A stretch of 64,000 bases of DNA from Magnetospirillum sp. (GTDB lineage: Bacteria > Pseudomonadota > Alphaproteobacteria > CACIAM-22H2), in the NCBI GenBank assembly GCA_027532905.1, contig JAPZUA010000007.1:62001-126000 (forward strand), written 5' to 3'. Below are positions 57,436 through 64,000 of the stretch, piece after piece. The number at the start of each line of letters is the position of its first letter. The first letter of the stretch is position 1. The translations under genes and the position numbers were made by a program. Under the pieces are notes generated by a model. That model saw nothing but the letters and a program-made list of their open reading frames with translations. It was not told where the DNA came from and made no database searches.

Positions 57436-59491
57436 GCGTACCGGTCCTGCCCGCGCGGGCTTCGAGATAGGTCTGCGTGCAGGCCGCCATCGTTTCCGAC
57501 ACGCGGCTGATCGGATCGGTCATGTAGTAGTTCGAAATCGGCGACACGAAGGCGGCGCTGTCGACCGGCCCTTCCTTGCCGAACGCACCCCAGATGCCCG
57601 GTTGCGGCACGTCGCGCGTCGCGAACACGGGCGAGATCGCCTCGAGGCGGGCGCGCACTTGCGCAAGCGTGTCATAGGGTAACTTCTTGCCGACATGCTC
57701 GGACAAAGCGCGCAAGATCTTCCAATCTTCCTTGGCCTCGCCCGGCGGGAACACGGCGAGGCGCGCATGTTGCAAGCGGCCCTCGGTGTTGACGTAGGTC
57801 GCGTTCTTTTCGGTGAAGGCCGAACCCGGCAGGATCACGTCGGCGCGCGCGGCCCCCGCATCGCCGTGATGGCCTTGATAGACGACAAAGGCCTTGCCGA
57901 GGCGGTTCGTGTCGAATTCGTCGGCCCCGAGCAGGTAAACAAATTCGATGTCGCCGTTCGCGGCCCCGTCGAGAATACCGGCGACGTCGCGCCCGAACGC
58001 CTGCGGCACGAAGCCGAGTTCGAGGCCGCCGACACGCGAAGCTGCCGTGTGCAGCACGTTGAAGCCGTTCCAGCCTTCGGCCACGAAGCCGAATTCGTCG
58101 GCAAGCTTGCGTGCGAGTGCGAGTACTGCCGCCCCGTCCGCGCGCGCAAGCGCGCCTTGCCCCAGGATCAGCATCGGCTTCTTGGCGGCCTTCAAGGTTT
58201 CGGCGAACGAAATCTTGCCTGCGAGAAGGTCGGAGAGGCTCGAAGGACCTGCGCCGAGATATTCGTATTTGTAGGTGAGATCGATCTGCGGCCCAATCGC
58301 CGCGATCTTGACTCCGCCAGCGCGGTAGCGCTTGCGGATGCGTGCATTGAGAACCGGGCTTTCCCAGCGCGGATTGGTGCCGATCAAAAGGATCGCGTCG
58401 GCCTCTTCGATGCCCGCGACCGTCGAGTTGAACAGCCAGCTTGCGCGCAGCAACGGATCGAGCTTCGCACCGTCCTGGCGGCAGTCGAGATTGGGGCTGC
58501 CGAGGCCGGCCATCAGATCCTTGAGAGCCGCCATCGCCTCGCAATCGGCCATGTCGCCCGCGATAGCGGCGATCTTGGCAGGCGCCGTCGCCTTGAGCTT
58601 GGCAGCAACAGCACCAAGCGCTTCGGCCCAGCTTGCCGGCTGCAGCTTGCCGTCTTTGCGCACATAGGGACGGTCGAGGCGCTGGCGACGCAGGCCGTCG
58701 ATCGCGTGGCGCGTCTTGTCGCCGATCCACTCTTCGTTCGTACCCTCGTTGAGGCGCGGCAAGACGCGCAGCACTTCGGGCCCGCGCGCATCCACACGGA
58801 TGCTCGCACCGAGCGCGTCGAACGCGTCGATCGTTTCGGTCTTGCGCAGCTCCCAAGGGCGCGCATTGAAGGCGTAGGGCTTCGACGTGAGCGCACCCAC
58901 CGGGCAAAGATCGACGATGTTGCCCGAGAGCTCGCTCGACAGCGCCTTCTCAATATAAGTGTCGATTTCCATATGCTCGCCGCGGAACACGGCACCGAGT
59001 TCCTCCGTACCCGCCACTTCGGTCGAGAAGCGTACGCAGCGCGTGCAGTGGATGCAGCGCGTCATGATGGTTTTGACGAGCGGGCCAATGTCCTTGTCGG
59101 GCACGGCGCGCTTGTTTTCGAGATAGCGGCCGCGGTCCATGCCGTAGGCCATGGCCTGGTCCTGCAAGTCGCACTCGCCGCCCTGGTCGCAGATCGGGCA
59201 ATCGAGCGGATGGTTGATGAGCAGGAACTCCATCACGCCGTTGCGCGCCTTCTTGACGAGCGGCGTGTCGGTCTTGATGACTTGGCCTTCGGCCACCGGC
59301 ATCGCGCACGACGCGACGGGCTTCGGGCTCTTCTCCATCTCGACCAGGCACATGCGGCAATTGCCCGCGACCGACAGGCGCTCGTGGTAGCAGAAGCGCG
59401 GCACTTCCTTGCCCGCGATCTCGCACGCCTGCAGGACCGTGATCCCGGCCGGAACTTCGATCGCTTCGCCGTCGATGGTAACTTTCGGCAT
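57428..59491 (-). CDS. nuoG: NADH-quinone oxidoreductase subunit G
   Basis: Large iron-sulfur subunit of complex I, 687 residues. The N-terminal 2Fe-2S ferredoxin has [33 protein letters not shown] cluster motif and [11 protein letters not shown] follow, then a molybdopterin-oxidoreductase-like domain without cofactor. The cysteine content in the N-terminal 220 residues matches the known cluster set. It lies 18 nt after nuoF and overlaps nuoH by 8 nt. Confidence 0.97.
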   Translation of the reverse strand: MPKVTIDGEAIEVPAGITVLQACEIAGKEVPRFCYHERLSVAGNCRMCLVEMEKSPKPVASCAMPVAEGQVIKTDTPLVKKARNGVMEFLLINHPLDCPICDQGGECDLQDQAMAYGMDRGRYLENKRAVPDKDIGPLVKTIMTRCIHCTRCVRFSTEVAGTEELGAVFRGEHMEIDTYIEKALSSELSGNIVDLCPVGALTSKPYAFNARPWELRKTETIDAFDALGASIRVDARGPEVLRVLPRLNEGTNEEWIGDKTRHAIDGLRRQRLDRPYVRKDGKLQPASWAEALGAVAAKLKATAPAKIAAIAGDMADCEAMAALKDLMAGLGSPNLDCRQDGAKLDPLLRASWLFNSTVAGIEEADAILLIGTNPRWESPVLNARIRKRYRAGGVKIAAIGPQIDLTYKYEYLGAGPSSLSDLLAGKISFAETLKAAKKPMLILGQGALARADGAAVLALARKLADEFGFVAEGWNGFNVLHTAASRVGGLELGFVPQAFGRDVAGILDGAANGDIEFVYLLGADEFDTNRLGKAFVVYQGHHGDAGAARADVILPGSAFTEKNATYVNTEGRLQHARLAVFPPGEAKEDWKILRALSEHVGKKLPYDTLAQVRARLEAISPVFATRDVPQPGIWGAFGKEGPVDSAAFVSPISNYYMTDPISRVSETMAACTQTYLEARAGRTGTHG

Positions 59492-59509
59492 GCTCGGTCT
59501 CGTCCCTTT

Positions 59510-60811
59510 TTACTCGGCCGCCGCGCGCGGCTGTTGCCGCGAGGCTTTGTAGTTCTGAATGCGCATTTCCATCTCGGGCCGGAAATGGCGGATGAGGCCC
59601 TGCACGGGCCACGCCGCCGCATCGCCAAGCGCGCAGATCGTGTGGCCTTCGATCTGGCGCGTGACTTCCTCAAGCATGTCGATTTCCTTGAGCTCTGCCT
59701 CGCCCTTGACCATGCGCTGCATCACTCGGAACAGCCAGCCTGTACCCTCGCGGCACGGCGTGCACTGGCCGCAGCTTTCGTGCATGTAGAAACGCGAAAG
59801 GCGTGCGATCGCCTTCACGATGTCGGTCGACTTGTCCATGACGATGACAGCCGCCGTGCCGAGGCCCGAACGCACTTCGCGCAGCGCGTCGAAATCCATC
59901 AGCACCGTGTCGCAGATCGATTTCGGCAGCACCGGAACCGAAGCACCGCCCGGAATGATGCCAAGCAGATTGTCCCAACCGCCGCGCACGCCGCCGCAAT
60001 GCTTTTCGATGAGTTCCTTGAGCGGAATGCTCATCGCCTCTTCGACCGTGCAAGGCTTGTTGACGTGGCCCGAGATGCAGAACAACTTCGTGCCCGAATT
60101 CTTGGGCCGCCCGATCCCTGCGAACCACGCCGCCCCGCGCCGGATGATTGTCGGCGCAACCGCGATCGATTCGACGTTGTTGACCGTGGTGGGGCAGCCA
60201 TAAAGGCCCATGCCGGCCGGAAACGGCGGCTTCAGGCGCGGCTGGCCCTTTTTGCCTTCGAGCGATTCGATGAGGGCGGTTTCTTCGCCGCAGATATAGG
60301 CGCCTGCCCCGCGATGCACATACACGTCGAACGGCCAGCCCGAGCCGCACGCGTCGGGCCCGAGCAACCCTGCTGCATACGCCTGCTGCACAGCGCGTTC
60401 GAGGTTCGAGGATTCGTTGTAGAACTCGCCACGCACATAAATGTAGGCGGCGTTGGCCCCCATCGCGAAACCGGCGATCAGGCAGCCTTCGACAAGCTTG
60501 TGCGGATCGTGGCGCAGGATCTCGCGATCCTTGCACGTCCCCGGCTCGGACTCGTCGGCATTGACGACGAGATAATGGGGCCGCCCGTCGGACTTTTTGG
60601 GCATGAACGACCATTTCATGCCGGTCGGGAACCCTGCCCCGCCGCGCCCGCGCAATCCTGAATCCTGGATCTCCTTGATGATCCAGTCGCGGCCCTTGAG
60701 GAGAATCTCCTTGGTGCCGTCCCAATCGCCACGCTTGCGCGCGCCCTCAAGGCCCCAGTCACCGTCGGCATAAAGATTGGTGAAAATGCGGTCTTTGTCC
60801 TGAAGCATCAT
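59510..60811 (-). CDS. nuoF: NADH-quinone oxidoreductase subunit F
   Basis: NADH-binding flavoprotein subunit: FMN accepts electrons from NADH and passes them to cluster N3. It has 433 residues. The FMN/NADH-binding [13 protein letters not shown] is near residue 56 and [14 protein letters not shown] near residue 85. The 4Fe-4S motif [10 protein letters not shown] is near residue 345. The start overlaps the nuoE stop as ATGA; a second ATG follows at once. Confidence 0.98.
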   Translation of the reverse strand: MMLQDKDRIFTNLYADGDWGLEGARKRGDWDGTKEILLKGRDWIIKEIQDSGLRGRGGAGFPTGMKWSFMPKKSDGRPHYLVVNADESEPGTCKDREILRHDPHKLVEGCLIAGFAMGANAAYIYVRGEFYNESSNLERAVQQAYAAGLLGPDACGSGWPFDVYVHRGAGAYICGEETALIESLEGKKGQPRLKPPFPAGMGLYGCPTTVNNVESIAVAPTIIRRGAAWFAGIGRPKNSGTKLFCISGHVNKPCTVEEAMSIPLKELIEKHCGGVRGGWDNLLGIIPGGASVPVLPKSICDTVLMDFDALREVRSGLGTAAVIVMDKSTDIVKAIARLSRFYMHESCGQCTPCREGTGWLFRVMQRMVKGEAELKEIDMLEEVTRQIEGHTICALGDAAAWPVQGLIRHFRPEMEMRIQNYKASRQQPRAAAE

Positions 60812-61440
60812 TCGGCTCCGCTTGCAGGGACCGGGAACAGGCTCGTGCGCCCGCCCGCCGGCATCGAAACTTGGCGGCCGTTCATGGGGCCCTTGGGCGG
60901 CGGATTGCCCGCCGCCAAAGCATCGATCAGCTTTTCGGTCGAAGCGCCGTCGAGATCTTCGTAGAAATCGTCGTTGACCTGGATGACCGGTGCATTGACG
61001 CACGCCCCCAAGCATTCGACCTCGCGCACCGTGAATTTGCCGTCAGCCGAATGCAGGAAGCTCGCATCGCCCGTGGCTTTCACGCGCAGCTTGCGCTCGC
61101 ACGCTTTCATCACCTCGTCCGAGCCGCGCAGCCAGCACGGCGTGGTCGTGCAAACCTGCAGGAACCATTCGCCAACCGGGGCGAGATTGAACATCGAATA
61201 GAAGGTCGCGACCTCGTAGACGCGGATCGGCGCCATGTCGAGCAGGCCCGCCACATAGTCCATGGCCGCGCGCGGCAGCCAATTGCGATGCTGGCGCTGG
61301 GCGCGATCGAGAAGCGGCAGGACCGCACTTGCTTGGCGGCCCTGCGGATATTTGGCGATGACCTTCTGCGCCCAAGCGAAATTTTCGGGCGTGAAGGCGA
61401 AGGTCGCAGGCTGTTCGGCGTGGGCAGTGCCGCCACTCAT
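60808..61440 (-). CDS. nuoE: NADH-quinone oxidoreductase subunit E
   Basis: Carries the 2Fe-2S cluster N1a next to NuoF. It has 210 residues. The four ligands are in [10 protein letters not shown] (near residue 97) and CLGACVNAP (near residue 144). A C-terminal Pro/Gly-rich tail of about 30 residues extends beyond the cluster domain. It overlaps nuoD and nuoF as ATGA. Confidence 0.97.
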   Translation of the reverse strand: MSGGTAHAEQPATFAFTPENFAWAQKVIAKYPQGRQASAVLPLLDRAQRQHRNWLPRAAMDYVAGLLDMAPIRVYEVATFYSMFNLAPVGEWFLQVCTTTPCWLRGSDEVMKACERKLRVKATGDASFLHSADGKFTVREVECLGACVNAPVIQVNDDFYEDLDGASTEKLIDALAAGNPPPKGPMNGRQVSMPAGGRTSLFPVPASGAE

Positions 61441-62657
61441 CGGTCGATCTCTCCGAAAACAATGTCGAGCGATCCGATAATCGCGACGACGTCGGCCAGC
61501 ATGTGGCCCTTGGCGAGAAAATCCATCGCCTGCAGAAACGCAAAACCCGGTGCGCGGATTTTGCAGCGGTAAGGCCGGTTCGTGCCGTCCGATACGAGAT
61601 ACACGCCGAACTCGCCCTTGGGCGCTTCGACGGCCGTGTAGGTCTCGCCCGCCGGCACGCGGTAGCCTTCGGTGTAGAGCTTGAAATGGTGGATGAGGGC
61701 TTCCATCGAGCGCTTCATGTCGGCGCGCGGCGGCGGCGCCACCTTGCGGTCGTCGGTCTTGACGGGCCCGCCCGGCATCTTCTCGATCGCCTGCCTCATG
61801 ATACGCAGCGACTGGCGCATCTCGTCCATGCGCACGAGATAGCGGTCGTAGCAGTCGCCGTTCTTGCCGATCGGCACGTCGAATTCCATCGCCTCATACG
61901 CGTCGTAGGGCTGCGCCTTGCGCAGATCCCACGGAATGCCCGAGCCGCGCACCATCGGCCCCGAAAAGCCCCAGGCCAATGCATCGGCCTTCGATACCAC
62001 ACCGATATCCACCGTGCGCTGCTTGAAGATGCGGTTTTCGGTGAGCAGGTTTTCGATGTCGTCGAGCACTTTGGGGAAGTGCGCGATGAATTTGAGCATA
62101 TCTTCCGCCAGGCCCGGCGGCAGATCCTGGCTCACCCCACCGGGTCGGAAATAGGCCGCATGCAGGCGCGCACCGCACACACGCTCGTAGAACTCCATCA
62201 GCGTTTCGCGCTCTTCGAAGCCCCACAGCAGCGGCGTCATGGCGCCGACATCGAGCGCAAACGTCGTGACGTTCAGAATATGGTTGAGGATGCGGCCGAT
62301 TTCGGCATAGAGCACGCGTATATACTGCGCGCGCGGGGGTGCCTCGATGCCGAGTAGTTTCTCGACCGCGAGCGCGTAGGCGTGCTCTTGGTTCATCGGC
62401 GACACGTAGTCGAGCCGATCGAAATAGGGCACGGCCTGCAGATACGTCTTGTATTCGATCAGCTTCTCGGTGCCGCGATGCAGAAGTCCGATATGCGGAT
62501 CGGCGCGCTCGATGACTTCGCCGTCGAGTTCGAGCACGAGGCGCAGCACGCCGTGCGCTGCCGGATGTTGCGGCCCGAAATTCAGCGAATAGTTCTTGAT
62601 GCGAACCTGGCCGGGGGTCTGTTCGCCAGAGGGTGCCGCGAGTGTGGGTTCAGCCAT
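61437..62657 (-). CDS. nuoD: NADH-quinone oxidoreductase subunit D
   Basis: 49-kDa subunit forming the quinone-binding pocket with NuoB, 406 residues. The N-terminal [22 protein letters not shown] carries the conserved His, and [12 protein letters not shown] follows. The C-terminus has [14 protein letters not shown]. NuoC is a separate gene. The ATG at 62657 starts the normal N-terminus. It lies 5 nt after nuoC. Confidence 0.98.
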   Translation of the reverse strand: MAEPTLAAPSGEQTPGQVRIKNYSLNFGPQHPAAHGVLRLVLELDGEVIERADPHIGLLHRGTEKLIEYKTYLQAVPYFDRLDYVSPMNQEHAYALAVEKLLGIEAPPRAQYIRVLYAEIGRILNHILNVTTFALDVGAMTPLLWGFEERETLMEFYERVCGARLHAAYFRPGGVSQDLPPGLAEDMLKFIAHFPKVLDDIENLLTENRIFKQRTVDIGVVSKADALAWGFSGPMVRGSGIPWDLRKAQPYDAYEAMEFDVPIGKNGDCYDRYLVRMDEMRQSLRIMRQAIEKMPGGPVKTDDRKVAPPPRADMKRSMEALIHHFKLYTEGYRVPAGETYTAVEAPKGEFGVYLVSDGTNRPYRCKIRAPGFAFLQAMDFLAKGHMLADVVAIIGSLDIVFGEIDR

Positions 62658-62662
62658 GGCGT

Positions 62663-63343
62663 CTATGCCTTTGCCGGAGCTGCGGGGGCCGGTGCCGCGG
62701 GCGCAACCGGTGCTGCAGGGGCGGCCGCTTTTTCGTCGCCCGGCAACTTGCCGAGTTGTGCGAGACCAAGACCTTCCCACGGCGACAGGAAATCGAACGA
62801 GCGGAAATCCTGCGTGAGTTTCACTGGCTCGTAGACCACGCGCTGTTCGGCCGCGTCGTAGCGCACTTCGACATAGCCCGTGAGCGGGAAGTCTTTGCGC
62901 AGCGGATGGCCTTCGAAGCCGTAGTCGGTGAGCAGGCGGCGCAGATCGGGATGGTTGGCGAAATAGATGCCGTAAAGATCCCAGGCTTCGCGCTCGAACC
63001 AGCCAGCCGACGGGAACAACCCCACAGCCGATTCGACCGGCGTGTTTTCATCGGTGCTGAGCTTCACGCGGATGCGCCGATTGTGGCGCATCGACAGCAG
63101 ATTGTAGACCACGTCGAAACGCTCGACACGCTCGGGCCAATCGACACCGCACAGATCCATGAGAGCGGCGAACTTGCAGTCCGCATCGTCGCGCAGATGG
63201 CCAAGCACGCGCAGGATCGAAGCGCGCGCGACGGTCACGCACAATTCGCCCTTGTCGATTTCGACGGCCAAAATGTCGGCGCCGAGATCGGCTTTGATCT
63301 TGTCGCCGAGTGCGGCGAGCGATGGATCGAGATACGCAGCCAT
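62663..63343 (-). CDS. nuoC: NADH-quinone oxidoreductase subunit C
   Basis: 30-kDa peripheral-arm subunit of complex I, 226 residues. [12 protein letters not shown] and [21 protein letters not shown] are the family signature near residues 115-155. The C-terminus ends in an Ala/Pro repeat ([18 protein letters not shown]) that is not part of the fold. It lies 21 nt after nuoB. Confidence 0.97.
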   Translation of the reverse strand: MAAYLDPSLAALGDKIKADLGADILAVEIDKGELCVTVARASILRVLGHLRDDADCKFAALMDLCGVDWPERVERFDVVYNLLSMRHNRRIRVKLSTDENTPVESAVGLFPSAGWFEREAWDLYGIYFANHPDLRRLLTDYGFEGHPLRKDFPLTGYVEVRYDAAEQRVVYEPVKLTQDFRSFDFLSPWEGLGLAQLGKLPGDEKAAAPAAPVAPAAPAPAAPAKA

Positions 63344-63364
63344 GTTGCGAACCGTTTTGTCCCT

Positions 63365-63910
63365 TCAGCGCATGATCGTCGTGGTGCGCTTGATCTTCTT
63401 CTGGAGCTGGATGATGCCGTAGAGCAGCGCTTCTGCGGTCGGCGGGCAGCCCGGTACGTAGATATCGACCGGCACGATGCGGTCGCAGCCGCGCACCACC
63501 GCGTAGGAGTAATGGTAGTAGCCGCCGCCATTGGCGCAGCTGCCCATCGACAGCACCCAGCGCGGCTCGGCCATCTGGTCGTAGACCTTGCGCAGCGCCG
63601 GCGCCATTTTGTTGGTGAGCGTGCCGGCGACGATCATCACGTCCGACTGGCGCGGGCTCGGGCGGAAGACCATACCGAAACGGTCGAGATCGTAGCGGCT
63701 CGCGGCCGTGTGCATCATTTCGACGGCACAGCAGGCGAGCCCGAAAGTCATCGGCCACAGTGAACCCGTGCGCGCCCAACCGACGAGCTTGTCGAGCTGT
63801 GCCACGACGAAGCCTTTTTCCTGGATGTCGTCGACGGCAGCCTTCAACAGCGCGTCTTGCGCCGGGCCCGGCGGCAGAGGCCCGGTTCCGTGCGCTTCGA
63901 TCACTCCCAT
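63365..63910 (-). CDS. nuoB: NADH-quinone oxidoreductase subunit B
   Basis: Holds cluster N2, the final electron donor to quinone. It has 181 residues. The ligands are in [10 protein letters not shown] (tandem cysteines), [10 protein letters not shown] and [11 protein letters not shown]. The ATG at 63910 overlaps the nuoA end by 10 nt; seven further upstream codons are in frame but lie inside nuoA. Confidence 0.97.
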   Translation of the reverse strand: MGVIEAHGTGPLPPGPAQDALLKAAVDDIQEKGFVVAQLDKLVGWARTGSLWPMTFGLACCAVEMMHTAASRYDLDRFGMVFRPSPRQSDVMIVAGTLTNKMAPALRKVYDQMAEPRWVLSMGSCANGGGYYHYSYAVVRGCDRIVPVDIYVPGCPPTAEALLYGIIQLQKKIKRTTTIMR

Positions 63911-64000
63911 TCGAGAGCTCCCTTTTTCCACTCGTAGACAAAGCCGATCGTCAACACGCCCAAAAAGGCGACCATCGACCAGAATCCGAACATGCCGATC
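63901..64000 (-). CDS. nuoA: NADH-quinone oxidoreductase subunit A, C-terminal fragment
   Basis: The last 32 residues of NuoA are readable at the window edge: a hydrophobic segment [16 protein letters not shown] followed by KKGALEWE and a TGA that overlaps the nuoB start by 10 nt. [10 protein letters not shown] is the conserved end of NuoA. The N-terminal part, and with it the operon promoter, lies outside the window. Confidence 0.92.
   Translation of the reverse strand, partial: IGMFGFWSMVAFLGVLTIGFVYEWKKGALEWE

Noticed and set aside
57695-60661. Open frame of 988 codons on the plus strand opposite nuoG and nuoF
   Set aside because: It lies antisense to two conserved complex I genes and has the same skewed composition, without domain motifs.

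Overview
The window is a gene-dense, GC-rich chromosomal segment of an alphaproteobacterium, probably Rhodospirillales in the broad sense. Three things support this: the gene orders trpDC-moaC-moeA-lexA-comEC-gltX-gltA, rpsB-tsf-pyrH-frr-uppS-cdsA-dxr-rseP-bamA-skp-lpxD-fabZ-lpxA-lpxI-lpxB and nuoA-N-birA-coaX-rnj; the use of LpxI instead of LpxH; and a GAAC-N7-GAAC LexA box in front of lexA. The genus cannot be settled from the sequence. No rRNA, tRNA, CRISPR array, prophage or insertion sequence was seen.

Layout. 1-321: C-terminal end of a histidine kinase. 396-3938 (+): trpD-trpC-moaC-moeA, tightly overlapping. 3942-4867 (+): promoter with embedded SOS box, then lexA. 4875-7055 (-): comEC. 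7133-10181 (+): gltX, gltA and a small membrane protein. 10186-12895 (-): an ABC-type membrane domain without ATPase plus a YflT-like stress protein, then an iodotyrosine-deiodinase-like flavoprotein with glyoxalase I. 12981-13973 (+): a Gfo/Idh oxidoreductase that runs into lpxB. 13957-28625 (-): a long run for translation (rpsB, tsf, frr), UMP kinase, isoprenoid and phospholipid precursors (uppS, cdsA, dxr), envelope proteolysis and outer-membrane assembly (rseP, bamA, skp) and lipid A (lpxD, fabZ, lpxA, lpxI, lpxB). 28844-39180 (-): cNMP-binding protein, DUF2336 protein, dnaE, an unknown gene, a lipoprotein, lolD, lolC, proS and a small secreted protein. 39181-39529: the only gene-free stretch over 300 bases; it holds a promoter-like pair and strong hairpins, a candidate small RNA. 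39530-40197 (-): DUF1467 gene and mce.

40258-46575 is an accessory block between rnj and mce, two genes I remember as neighbours in many alphaproteobacteria. It carries a chemoreceptor, a CodA-like amidohydrolase with altered active-site residues, a THI5/NMT1-like periplasmic binding protein, a kynurenine-formamidase-like hydrolase and an isochorismatase-like protein with Ser at the usual Cys position. Together these suggest sensing, capture and breakdown of a small N-heterocycle or formamide. 46828-64000 (-): rnj, coaX, birA and the complete complex I operon nuoN to nuoB, with the end of nuoA at the window edge.

Most of the window is core metabolism packed with 1-4 nt stop/start overlaps (ATGA, GTGA, TGATG), which implies translational coupling. 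The novelty lies in the accessory block, the deiodinase-like gene, the ATPase-less ABC membrane protein, the structured intergenic region and an unrecognised gene downstream of the lipoprotein that may start at CTG.
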